Positions 26,569-34,151 of a stretch of DNA of 64,000 nucleotides are shown piece by piece. Both the position numbers and the translations under genes were made by a program. Position 1 is the stretch's first letter, and every line of letters begins with the position of its first letter. Location of the stretch: contig NZ_CP121017.1 in the NCBI RefSeq assembly GCF_041468085.1, forward strand, positions 971,501 through 1,035,500. The letters are read 5' to 3'. This DNA comes from Tistrella mobilis (GTDB lineage Bacteria > Pseudomonadota > Alphaproteobacteria > Tistrellales > Tistrellaceae). The notes below the pieces were generated by a model. The model made no database searches, was not told the DNA's origin, and saw nothing but the letters and a program-made list of their open reading frames with translations.

Positions 26569-27481
26569 TCGCGGCATCGATCCGGGCTTCGAGCCAGTCG
26601 AGGCCCGGATCGGGCGCGGAAGCGGCGCGGCGCATGACGCCCAGATCATAGCCGGCCAGCGGCAGCGGTGGCGGGTGGAGCGCCACGCCGAACCGTGCGG
26701 CATGGTGGCGGGCCACACGCTCCGGCAGGGTGGCGACCAGGTCACTGTCGGCGACCACCGCAAGCGCCCCCATGAAATGGGGCACGGCCGCAACCACCCG
26801 GCGCGACAGGCCGCGTTCCGCCAGCACCTCGTCGATGGTGCCGGTGAGGTCGCCTGCGGCCGAGACCAGGATATGGGCGAGGCCGGTATAGGTGCGCAGG
26901 TCGGGCGGGCCGTCGACGAAGGCCGGATGGCCGTGGCGCGCGGCCAGCATATAGCCTTCATGAAACAGCACCCGGCAGATCAGCCGGCCGGGATCATAGC
27001 TGGCAAGCCCGATCATCAGATCCACCTCGCCCTCCAGCAGGGCGCGGACCGCCCGGACCCGCCCGAAGCTGACGAAGGCGAGGCCGAGGCCCGGTGCCTC
27101 GGCCGCAAGCCCGGCGAGCAGCCGTGGGCCGATCACCGAAATCGTGTTGTCGAAGGCAGCCACCCGGAACACCCGCTGCGCGGTGCGCGGGTCGAAGCCG
27201 CGTGCCGTGCCGATGGTGGCGGCGAGCGCATCGAGCGCGGCACGTACGGGGCCGGCCAGGGCCAGTGCCACGGGGGTGGGCTCGATGCCGCCGGCGCGGC
27301 GCAGAAAGAGCGGGTCGCCATAGATGTCGCGCAACCGCCCCAGCGCATGGCTGATGGCCGAGGGGGTGAGGCCCAGCCGCTCGGCGACGAGGGTCAGCCG
27401 GCGGTGCTTCAGCGCCTCGTCGAGCACCAGCAGCAGGGTCGGGTCCAGCCTGCGAAGTTGAACAGGATCGAAATCGGTCAT
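26528..27481 (-). CDS. LysR-family regulator
   Basis: The 317-residue protein has an N-terminal winged helix-turn-helix (LLLVLDEALKHRRLTLVAERLGLTPSAISHALGRLRDIYGDPLFLRR, about residues 15-57) of the NodD/NahR-like LysR group and a PBP2-type effector domain. It is divergent from the quinone-reductase gene at 27581 with a 99-bp shared region, the classical LysR arrangement, so it probably controls that gene. The ATG at 27481 begins the conserved MTDFDPVQLRRLDPTLLLV. The effector is unknown, perhaps an electrophile or quinone. Confidence 0.9.
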   Translation of the reverse strand: MTDFDPVQLRRLDPTLLLVLDEALKHRRLTLVAERLGLTPSAISHALGRLRDIYGDPLFLRRAGGIEPTPVALALAGPVRAALDALAATIGTARGFDPRTAQRVFRVAAFDNTISVIGPRLLAGLAAEAPGLGLAFVSFGRVRAVRALLEGEVDLMIGLASYDPGRLICRVLFHEGYMLAARHGHPAFVDGPPDLRTYTGLAHILVSAAGDLTGTIDEVLAERGLSRRVVAAVPHFMGALAVVADSDLVATLPERVARHHAARFGVALHPPPLPLAGYDLGVMRRAASAPDPGLDWLEARIDAAISSAPDPSPGPDR

Positions 27482-27580
27482 GAAGCCATTTCGGTGGGGT
27501 TCATCTTTCTCCGGTTCTACACCTTGAGGGGACCGGCGGGCCAGCCGCCGGTGCACTGCCGCAACCGGAGACTTCTCCCC

Positions 27581-28249
27581 ATGCATGCCCTCATCGTTCT
27601 GTCTCATCCCGAACCGCAGAGCTTCAACGCCGCCATGGCCCGGCGGGCCGCCGCCGCGCTGACGCAGGCCGGCCATACGGTCGATCTGGCCGATCTCCAT
27701 GCCGAAGGCTTCGATCCGGTCTCGGACCGGCGGAATTTCACCACCACCGCCGATCCCGCCTATCTGAAGCTTCAGGCGGAAGAGATGCAAGCCACCGGCG
27801 CGGGCGGTTTCGCGCCCGATCTGGAGCGCCAGATCGCCCGGCTGGAGGCGGCGGACCTGCTGATCCTGCAGTTTCCGCTCTGGTGGTTCGGCCTGCCGGC
27901 GATGCTGAAGGGCTGGGTGGATCGCAGCTTCGCCATGGGCCGGATCTATGGCGACGGGCGGATGTACGACACCGGCCGGTTCCGCGGCCGGCGGGCGCTG
28001 CTGTCGCTGACCACCGGCGGTGCCCCGGCGGGCTATACGCCGGACGGGCTGCATGGCGATATCGACGGCGTGCTCCGCCCCATCCGCCGCGGCATTCTGG
28101 AATTCGTGGGCTTCGAGGTGCTCGCGTCGGAAGTGGTCTGGCAGCCGGCCCGGCTGACCGGGGCCGAGCGCGCGGCAGCGCTGGACCGCTGGGCGGCGCG
28201 GCTGGCGAAGATCGGGACGGAGGCGCCCCAGGGCGCCGGGCGGTACTGA
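27581..28249 (+). CDS. NAD(P)H:quinone oxidoreductase, flavodoxin-like fold
   Basis: The 222-residue FAD/FMN enzyme of the NQO1/KefF/MdaB-like group would reduce quinones by two electrons in the cytoplasm. Visible features are the LIVLSHPEPQSFNAAMA phosphate-binding start, the LQFPLWWFGLPAMLKGWVDRSF motif (about residues 95-117) and the LSLTTGGAPAGY loop. It is the probable target of the divergent LysR regulator. Convergent with the MFS remnant that follows. Confidence 0.88.
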   Translation: MHALIVLSHPEPQSFNAAMARRAAAALTQAGHTVDLADLHAEGFDPVSDRRNFTTTADPAYLKLQAEEMQATGAGGFAPDLERQIARLEAADLLILQFPLWWFGLPAMLKGWVDRSFAMGRIYGDGRMYDTGRFRGRRALLSLTTGGAPAGYTPDGLHGDIDGVLRPIRRGILEFVGFEVLASEVVWQPARLTGAERAAALDRWAARLAKIGTEAPQGAGRY

Positions 28250-28277
28250 TCCGGCGGCGGTCAGCTCCAAGCCCCGG

Positions 28278-28600
28278 TCAGGCGCAGGCGGCGGCGCGGT
28301 CGCGGCTTTCGGTCAGCGCCCGGGCGCCGGCAAGGCAGGCGGCGAGGCCGAGTGCCGCCACCAGCGCGAAGATCATGCGCCAGCCCGCGGCATCGATGAT
28401 CGCGCCCGAGGCGATCGGCCCGAAGGCGAGGCCGACGCCGAAGGCGGTGCCGACCAGGCTGAAGGCCCTGAGCCGCGCAGGCCCGTCGACTGTCTGGGCC
28501 AGGGCCGTCATGCCGCCCGCCAAGGCGGCGGCTGCCGCCAGCCCCTGGGCGGCGCGGGCGAGATCGAGCATGAGGATGTCGGGGGCGAGCCCGGCCGCGG
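28278..28600 (-). pseudogene. Remnant of an MFS (DHA2-like) transporter
   Basis: About 105 codons encode only a central piece of an MFS drug exporter: a LARAAQGLAAAAALAGGMTAL helix, then SLVGTAFGVGLAFGPIASGAIIDAAGWRMIFALVA (helices about 4-6), and the frame stops soon after the sixth helix. Both the N-terminal helices and the second half of the protein are missing. The homology ends within about 20 bases of the stop codon of the ATP-grasp gene, so the remnant marks the left joint of the lasso cluster. Confidence 0.65.
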
Positions 28601-28618
28601 GGTAAGCGGGGCGTTCCC

Positions 28619-29674
28619 TCAAGCCGGAAGCCATGCCCTGAGCAGCGGTGGCAGGGAGGCTGTCTCCAGGCCGAACACGCCCGGCAGCGTGGCAAGGATC
28701 CAGTTGCCGCCGGTATTGCCCTCCAGCATCACCATGCCGCAGGTGGAGGGGATCAGATCCCAGTGCACCAGGGCCAGTCCCGGCAGGGCGGTCATGGCGC
28801 CGAGAGCCATGGCAACGGCATCTTCGAAGCCCGGAAGAGTGCGCCCCGCGAGACGGGCGTTGTTCCAGGGCAGGCGGGGTATCGGACGGCGCGGGGCGCC
28901 CAGCAGGATGCCGGCGGCAAGGCGGCCACTTGCGGGATCGACCGGTACCTGGATGCCGCCGTGCAGGAAGTCGCGCGGGTGGCGGTCCGGAACCGGGACC
29001 GTCAGCAGGGCTGACTGCAGGAAGGGCGCCTCGTCGGGGCGTCGGGCGGTGGCCAGCCGGAGGACGGGTGCACGGTCCGCCGTGGCCAGATCGGCGAGGG
29101 CGGTACAGGGTGCAAGATGTTCCTGGACCAGCAGGTCATCGGCCCCCAGCAGTCGGTTCAGCCGGGCAGCCAGGGCCGTGGCATCGACCGGCTGAGCGTC
29201 GATCTGCCAGCCGCCGCCGTCATGACGAAGCCCGAAGGCACCGGCACCGCCATGGCCATGGCGCGGTTTGACGAACAGCCCCGCGCCGGCCGCTGCGACC
29301 GGAACGAGCCGGTCGGGATCGACACTCTGTCCCTGCGAGAGCACGACCGGGGTCGCCGGGAAAACGGCACCCGCTGCGGTCAGCCGTGCCGCTGCGGCCA
29401 TCTTGTCGGCAAGCAGGACATGAGCGGCCGGATCGCCCAGCCGGGCGAGCAGCAGAGAGGCGGCCCTCTGCGGCAATGGGTTGTAACCGCCATGCAGTCC
29501 CCGCCACAGATCGACATCCAACGGTGTGCCGCCGGTCGCGATGCAGTCGCGGTAGAGGCGCCATGCGGCCCCGGCGCCGAGGCCTCTGCGTCGGGCATAC
29601 CGCCAGCAACTCGCGCTCGCAGCCAGCGGGTGAGCTGTGCGGTCGCCAAGTCGGAGAACAAGACGCAAAAACAC
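28619..29674 (-). CDS. ATP-grasp protein, sugar-transfer-associated type
   Basis: The ~351-residue product resembles the ATPgrasp_ST group: LADKMAAAARLTAAGAVFPATPVVL (about 88-112), GLFVKPRHGHGGAGAFGL (P-loop-like ATP-grasp strand, about 132-150), LLVQEHLAPC, and a C-terminal HWDLIPST...MLEGNTGGNW with the usual Glu/Asn metal ligands. Such enzymes ligate a carboxylate to an amine or thiol using ATP. The GTG at 29674 is uncertain: the frame is open upstream without an ATG and the conserved start may lie elsewhere. It lies downstream of the lasso precursor on the same strand, separated by a hairpin, so it is probably part of the lasso cluster, perhaps as a ligase acting on the peptide. Its role is unproven. 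Confidence 0.65.
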   Translation of the reverse strand: MFLRLVLRLGDRTAHPLAASASCWRYARRRGLGAGAAWRLYRDCIATGGTPLDVDLWRGLHGGYNPLPQRAASLLLARLGDPAAHVLLADKMAAAARLTAAGAVFPATPVVLSQGQSVDPDRLVPVAAAGAGLFVKPRHGHGGAGAFGLRHDGGGWQIDAQPVDATALAARLNRLLGADDLLVQEHLAPCTALADLATADRAPVLRLATARRPDEAPFLQSALLTVPVPDRHPRDFLHGGIQVPVDPASGRLAAGILLGAPRRPIPRLPWNNARLAGRTLPGFEDAVAMALGAMTALPGLALVHWDLIPSTCGMVMLEGNTGGNWILATLPGVFGLETASLPPLLRAWLPA

Positions 29675-29675
29675 C

Positions 29676-29702
29676 GGCCGCTTCTGCCGCCAGGAAGCGG
29701 CC
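29676..29702 (-). terminator. Hairpin between lasso precursor and ATP-grasp gene
   Basis: On the minus strand GGCCGCTTC and GAAGCGGCC form a perfect 9-bp stem with a nine-base loop, followed by GGTGTTTTT. It lies 119 bases behind the precursor stop. It may be a partial terminator or mRNA-stabilising element that keeps precursor expression above that of the downstream gene. Confidence 0.55.
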
Positions 29703-29820
29703 GACCAGTCCCTCAGATCTGCAAGATCAGGATCGGAAGAGGCTTGCCAGCCTTCTCCGTCCCAGGGCAGACCCCGCCACCAGTTGCAGGGTGTCCGGGT
29801 ACGTCCGGTGCCTGAGAGCC

Positions 29821-29988
29821 TCAGGAGCCGGGCTTGAGGAAGCTGGGGCCTTCGATGCCGGAGGTTCCGGTACCGGTGGTGAAGGCGGATACGTCGGCAT
29901 CGTTCAGCACCGGCTTGTTCCAGGGCTTGCGTGCCCCATGGCTGTCCGTTGCATCGGTGGAATACATAGGCAGAGGGGGCTGGACCAT
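29821..29988 (-). CDS. Lasso-peptide precursor
   Basis: A 55-residue precursor (ATG 29988, weak AGGA 12 bases upstream) or 48 residues from ATG 29967. The leader carries WNKPVL, matching the lasso Y/W-x-x-P-x-L element recognised by the B1 protein. The leader ends in F-T-T with Thr at position -2. The core (29824-29874) is GTGTSGIEGPSFLKPGS: Gly1 and Glu8 can form the eight-residue macrolactam ring and residues 9-17 the threaded tail. The last residue is Ser, the residue that lasso kinases phosphorylate. The alternative cut before Gly3 would give only a six-residue ring and is unlikely. Divergent from the kinase-sulfotransferase-B1-cyclase genes. Confidence 0.85.
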   Translation of the reverse strand: MVQPPLPMYSTDATDSHGARKPWNKPVLNDADVSAFTTGTGTSGIEGPSFLKPGS

Positions 29989-30025
29989 GCTATGTGCACA
30001 TCCTGAAGAGTGAAGTAATATGGCA

Positions 30026-30054
30026 AATGTAGCATTGAGAGATGGTCCGCCCAA
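30026..30054 (-). promoter_or_regulatory. Candidate promoter of the lasso precursor
   Basis: On the minus strand TTGGGC (30054-30049), 17 bases, and TACATT (30031-30026) form a plausible sigma70-type pair, about 40 bases upstream of the precursor ATG at 29988. A possible plus-strand -10 (TAATAT, 30016-30021) for the divergent kinase operon overlaps the same AT-rich stretch. Confidence 0.4.
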
Positions 30055-30098
30055 TGGAAAATCTTCAGAGGGGCCGGCGTGAGGATAACATTCTCCAT

Positions 30099-31040
30099 AT
30101 GTATGACGCGACATTTATTTATAGAACGTCAGGGTTGCTGGTGCGATCGGGCGTTTCCTTCGCCGGAGCCGTCTCGCAGAGGGATACCGGGCGCAATCGG
30201 CCCGATGTGATCGTCATGCGGGGGGATTGTCCCGCCAGCCTGGACGCGCCTCGTCATCGCGGCCCCTGCTGGGCTGCGGACGACCGGCACCTGCTGCTCG
30301 ACCTGCCGGGGATTGGTCGGCTGCTGGCGGCCGACGGCGAGCGGGTGACCCTCGATCCGGCACCGGGTGTCCCGGTTGACGACATGGCGGCGTTCGCGGC
30401 CGGGATCGGTCTGTCGGCCATTCTTCATCAGCGCGGCACGGGGCTGGTGCTGCAGGCGTCGGCCGTGCTCCTGGATGGTCGGGCCCATCTGTTCTGCGGC
30501 CCGCCCGGGTCGGGGAAGTCGACGCTGGCGGCGGCGTTGTGCCAGGCCGGCGGGGGGCTTGTCGCCGACGACCGCTGCGTGATAGAGCCGGCGGAGCCGG
30601 TTCTGGTCCATCCCGAGGGGCTGGGCCTTCAGTTGCGGTCGGATGCCTTGTCGTGGCTGGGTCTGGAAGACCGGGCCTGCACACCGGTACGTGGAAGGGG
30701 GGCGAAGGTGGTACTTGCCCCGCCGGAGCACACGCCGTCGACAGTACCCCGGCCTGCCGCGCCTGTGCCCGTGGCGTCCATCCAGGTCATGGCTGACATT
30801 CCCGGCGATGGGATGGCCATGATGACGCGCCTGCCTGCGCTGCCGGCCGCACAGCTGCTGCTGAACCAGATCCATGCCCGGCGCCTTGCCCTGGCCTGGC
30901 CGGCCCGGGTGCAGCCGGCGGGCAGGATTGCGGCAGTGCTCAATCACGTGCCGGTCTACCGCCTGGACCGCCCGCGCGATCTGCGCCGCCTGGGCGAGAC
31001 CGTCGATCTGGTTCTGGCCATGTCGGCCGACATGGCGTGA
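30099..31040 (+). CDS. HPr-kinase-like lasso-peptide kinase
   Basis: The 313-residue protein resembles HPr(Ser) kinase C-terminal domains. It has a Walker A CGPPGSGKST with Lys140 and a following ADDRC acidic motif (about residues 157-161). The N-terminal strands (YRTSGLLVRSG) and the ILHQRGTGLVLQASAVLLDGRAHLF core are those seen in kinases of lasso clusters such as PadeK of paeninodin, which phosphorylate the C-terminal Ser of the precursor. ATG 30099 is preferred over 30042 because conserved sequence begins there and GAGG lies upstream. The matching C-terminal Ser of the local precursor supports this role. It leads a four-gene operon with 10-50-base gaps. Confidence 0.82.
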   Translation: MYDATFIYRTSGLLVRSGVSFAGAVSQRDTGRNRPDVIVMRGDCPASLDAPRHRGPCWAADDRHLLLDLPGIGRLLAADGERVTLDPAPGVPVDDMAAFAAGIGLSAILHQRGTGLVLQASAVLLDGRAHLFCGPPGSGKSTLAAALCQAGGGLVADDRCVIEPAEPVLVHPEGLGLQLRSDALSWLGLEDRACTPVRGRGAKVVLAPPEHTPSTVPRPAAPVPVASIQVMADIPGDGMAMMTRLPALPAAQLLLNQIHARRLALAWPARVQPAGRIAAVLNHVPVYRLDRPRDLRRLGETVDLVLAMSADMA

Positions 31041-31050
31041 GGTGCAAGAG

Positions 31051-31902
31051 ATGGCATCCTTCCCCGCCGGCGCCGTCTGGCTCGCGTCTTATCCCAAATC
31101 AGGCAATACCTGGATGCGGGTGTTGCTTGCCAATCTCATGGCGGGCGGTGCGGCCCCCGTTGATATCAATGCCCTGCCCGACGACTACGCCGTGACGTCG
31201 CGACGGCAGTTCGCCGAGCATATGCTGATCGATGCCGACCTCCTGACCCCGGATGAGCTGGAGCGGCTCCGTCCCGCCTTCAATGCGGCGGTGTTCCAGC
31301 CTCTCGAAGGGCCGGCCTTCTGCAAGACCCATGACCCGTTTTTCGGCAGGGACGGAGCCGGCAGGGCGCGTGTGCCGGTATTGGGAACGGCGGCACGGGC
31401 GGCGGTCTATCTGATCCGGGATCCGCGGGATGTGGCGATTTCCTTTGCGCATCACATGGGTGCCGATATCGATGAGGCCATCCGGCGGATGGGTGATGGA
31501 TCGGCCGTCATGGGCAGTGCCGCGCAGCTTTCCCATCACCTGGGCGACTGGGCTGGTCATGTCGAAAGCTGGACCCGTCAGGATCTGGTGCCGGTGGCGG
31601 TGATCCGTTACGAGGACCTTCGCCGGGACACGCATGGTTGTTTCGCAGCGATGCTGAAGCGGCTGGGCGTCGCGGCGACGGCGGCGGAGATCGATCGGGC
31701 CGTTGCTCATTCCAGCCTGAAGGCGCTGCAAGGCCAGGAACGTCTGGCCGGCTTCCGCGAGCGGCTGCCGGGCCAGGACCGGTTCTTCCGGTCGGGACGC
31801 GTAGAAGGATGGCGCGACGTGCTGAGCACGGCGCAGATCCGGGCGATCGAGGATCAATGCGCCGCGACCATGATACGCTGGGGATACGCCCTGGCGGGTT
31901 GA
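31051..31902 (+). CDS. Sulfotransferase in the lasso cluster
   Basis: The 283-residue protein is a PAPS-dependent sulfotransferase. The 5'-phosphosulfate-binding loop is WLASYPKSGNTWMR (residues about 10-23) and the 3'-phosphate region is AVYLIRDPRDVAISFAHHM (about 127-145). A late FFRSGRVEGWRD matches the conserved R-K-G-x-x-G-D-W region, with Arg-Val in place of Lys-Gly. It starts ten bases after the kinase stop. The core peptide lacks Tyr, so if the peptide is the acceptor, a Ser or Thr hydroxyl is the only option. A small-molecule acceptor or a repurposed kinase-partner role cannot be excluded. Confidence 0.82.
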   Translation: MASFPAGAVWLASYPKSGNTWMRVLLANLMAGGAAPVDINALPDDYAVTSRRQFAEHMLIDADLLTPDELERLRPAFNAAVFQPLEGPAFCKTHDPFFGRDGAGRARVPVLGTAARAAVYLIRDPRDVAISFAHHMGADIDEAIRRMGDGSAVMGSAAQLSHHLGDWAGHVESWTRQDLVPVAVIRYEDLRRDTHGCFAAMLKRLGVAATAAEIDRAVAHSSLKALQGQERLAGFRERLPGQDRFFRSGRVEGWRDVLSTAQIRAIEDQCAATMIRWGYALAG

Positions 31903-31951
31903 TCCCGGCGGGTGATCCATGTGGCCTGTTCCCTTTCTCCGGGATGATCCG

Positions 31952-32218
31952 ATGACCGAGATCCTGCGCCGCGCAGACGACGTTTCCGCCGTAACAGGCG
32001 ACGGCGAGACGCTGCTGCTGAACCTCTCCACAGGCCTCTGGCACGGTCTGGACCCGATCGCAGCACGGATCTGGGAGATGCTCGCCGAGCCGATGGATGC
32101 AGACGGCCTTGTCGCCCGCCTGGTGGCCGAATACGAGGTGACGCCCGAGACCTGCCGGGCGGAGATCATTCCGCTGCTCGACCGTATGCGGGCACGCGGC
32201 CTGCTGGCCGGAGGCTGA
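31952..32218 (+). CDS. PqqD-like RRE protein (lasso B1)
   Basis: The 88-residue protein has the PqqD fold sequence pattern (ETLLLNLSTGLWHGLDPIAARIWEML, then LVARLVAEYEVTPETCRAEIIPLLDRMRARGLL). In lasso pathways this stand-alone RiPP recognition element binds the leader, and the WNKPVL motif of the local precursor fits its usual ligand. I chose ATG 31952; ATG 31919 would add eleven residues not typical of the family. It is followed after four bases by the cyclase gene. Confidence 0.87.
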   Translation: MTEILRRADDVSAVTGDGETLLLNLSTGLWHGLDPIAARIWEMLAEPMDADGLVARLVAEYEVTPETCRAEIIPLLDRMRARGLLAGG

Positions 32219-32222
32219 CCCG

Positions 32223-34151
32223 ATGCGGCTGATCTGCGGCATGCTCCGGCTGGATGGCGAGCCGGCTTCAGACCGGCATCTGGATGCCATGGCCGCGGGG
32301 CTGACCGCGCCGGGCACAAACCCCGGCCTGTCGCGCCATATCGACGGCCCGCTGGGGATGGCGGTGCTGGATTTCACCGGCGGCACCGACGGTCTGGTCC
32401 GGCGGGAGGGGCTGGTTCTGGCCCTGGATACAAGGCTCGATCGGGGCCTCACGGACGAGGGCGCCGCCGTCATCGGCGCGATCCGCCAGCACGGGGCCGA
32501 TTTTCCCGACCATCTGCATGGTGATTTTGCCGTGGCGGCCTGGGATGCGGCGCGCGGAGAGCTGATCCTGGGCCGGGACTATATCGGTGTCCGGCCACTG
32601 GTCTGGACCCTGCAGCCCGGCCGTCGTCTTGCCTTTGCCAGCCTGCCGGCCGGGCTGATCGCGGCGTCACCCGAACGGGCCGCGCCCGATCCGGTCGCAC
32701 TGGGCCTGCTGTTGGTTCACGGCTATTTCGTCGGCGCCGATACCGGCCATGCGGGCATCGCCATGCTTCAGGCGGGGCACAGCCTTACCGTGCGGACAGG
32801 AGAGGGCCGGCCCCCCCGCCTGCACCGCGCCTATCGGCCCGATCCGCGTCTGGTCGGGCGCTGGCGTGGCGACCGGCACGAGGCGGCGGCCAGATTGCGT
32901 GATCTGGTGACTGAGGCCGTGACCGACCGCTTGCCCCCGCAGGGCGTCGTCGCCAGCCATCTGACCGGTGGGCTCGACAGTTCGGCCGTGACCGTGCTGG
33001 CGGCGCGCGGCATGCGGGAACGCGGCGGCCGGATACTGGCACTCAGCAAGCTGATGCCGACTGCCATGGGGCCGGCGGACCTGGATGAGCGGCCGCTGAT
33101 CGCTGCCGTGCTGGCGCAGGAGCCGGATATCGTTCATGCCGGGGCGCCGGACCTGCTGCCCCTGCCATCCCAGCCCCAGCATCCCGACTGGCCGGGTCTG
33201 CCACTGGACGGACCGGAGGATGACATGGCTGCCGCTGCGGCCGCCTTTGGCGCCGATCGCATCCTGAGCGGTGTGGGGGGCGATGAAGGCGCCAGCTATC
33301 ACGGTGCCAATCTTTATGCCCGGCTGCTGCGCGACGGCTGGCTGAGGACGCTGGCGCGTGAATTGCCGGCGCGGGCAAGACGGGACGGGGTCAGCCTGAA
33401 GCAGGCGGTGCGCGGCCGGTTGATCGGGCCCCTGCTGCCGGACGGTCTTGCCCGCAGGCTGGGGGTATCGGTCGGTCGGGGCCAGCTTTATGGTTCGTCG
33501 AAGGGGGTGGCCCGCTTCCTCGCGCCCGGGCTCCGCGACGCGGTCGAGGCCCGACGGATGCGGAAAGTCCTGGTCAGCAACGACCCCGAAGAGCGGGTGG
33601 CTGCCTTTGCCGACCACCACATCCCCTCGCGCTGCAGCTTCTATGCGATCACCGCGGCACGGCGCGGGCTGGCAGCCTCGTTCCCGCTGCTCGATCGCCG
33701 GGTGGTTGACTTCATCCTGTCGCTGCCGGCAGGCCTGTTCCTTGACGATGGCTTCGCCCGCCAGCCCTTCCGGGCGGCGATGGACGGCATCCTGCCCGAC
33801 ACGGTGCGGCTGAAAGCGCACAAGGTCGGGCTCTATGACGATCGCTTCATTGGTTATGCCGACCATCGTGCCGCCCTGCTGGCAGAGGTGGACCGGCTGG
33901 CGGCACGGAGATCGGAGATCGTCTGCCGGCTCTTCGATCTGACCGAGATCCGCGCCGCGCTGGCCCTGTTACCCGATGCGGCCAACGCGCTGGATTTCGT
34001 GCGGACACGACCGGGCGACCTTCATGGCGGTGTGCCGCCCTGGCTGCCGCTGATCGCGGTGCACTGCCTGATAGTTGCGCGGCATCTGGACGATCATGCG
34101 GCAGTCACGGGCGGGGGGAGTGGTGTCACCCCCGCCCGCAATCCATCCTGA
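32223..34151 (+). CDS. Lasso cyclase, asparagine-synthetase-like (lasso C)
   Basis: The 642-residue protein combines an N-terminal class-II glutaminase-like domain (residues 1-200) with an asparagine-synthetase domain. The PP-loop HLTGGLDSSAVT (Asp252, Ser253) binds ATP. The glutaminase nucleophile is not at position 2 as in AsnB; the nearest Cys is residue 5 (MRLICGML), consistent with a lasso cyclase that needs no glutamine. It would adenylate the Glu8 side chain and close the macrolactam to Gly1. It ends by overlapping the convergent methyltransferase gene by 26 bp. Confidence 0.88.
   Translation: MRLICGMLRLDGEPASDRHLDAMAAGLTAPGTNPGLSRHIDGPLGMAVLDFTGGTDGLVRREGLVLALDTRLDRGLTDEGAAVIGAIRQHGADFPDHLHGDFAVAAWDAARGELILGRDYIGVRPLVWTLQPGRRLAFASLPAGLIAASPERAAPDPVALGLLLVHGYFVGADTGHAGIAMLQAGHSLTVRTGEGRPPRLHRAYRPDPRLVGRWRGDRHEAAARLRDLVTEAVTDRLPPQGVVASHLTGGLDSSAVTVLAARGMRERGGRILALSKLMPTAMGPADLDERPLIAAVLAQEPDIVHAGAPDLLPLPSQPQHPDWPGLPLDGPEDDMAAAAAAFGADRILSGVGGDEGASYHGANLYARLLRDGWLRTLARELPARARRDGVSLKQAVRGRLIGPLLPDGLARRLGVSVGRGQLYGSSKGVARFLAPGLRDAVEARRMRKVLVSNDPEERVAAFADHHIPSRCSFYAITAARRGLAASFPLLDRRVVDFILSLPAGLFLDDGFARQPFRAAMDGILPDTVRLKAHKVGLYDDRFIGYADHRAALLAEVDRLAARRSEIVCRLFDLTEIRAALALLPDAANALDFVRTRPGDLHGGVPPWLPLIAVHCLIVARHLDDHAAVTGGGSGVTPARNPS

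Noticed and set aside
27482-27580. LysR T-N11-A site
   Set aside because: TGAA/TTCA half sites are present but too short and common to support; no clear T-N11-A dyad.
29824-29868. Alternative lasso core starting at the second Gly (GTSGIE)
   Set aside because: It would give a six-residue ring and a less suitable residue at position -2; known rings have 7-9 residues.
30042-30098. Upstream ATG starts for the lasso kinase (30042, 30054)
   Set aside because: Conserved kinase sequence begins at ATG 30099 with a GAGG upstream, and the added residues are charged and unlike the family.
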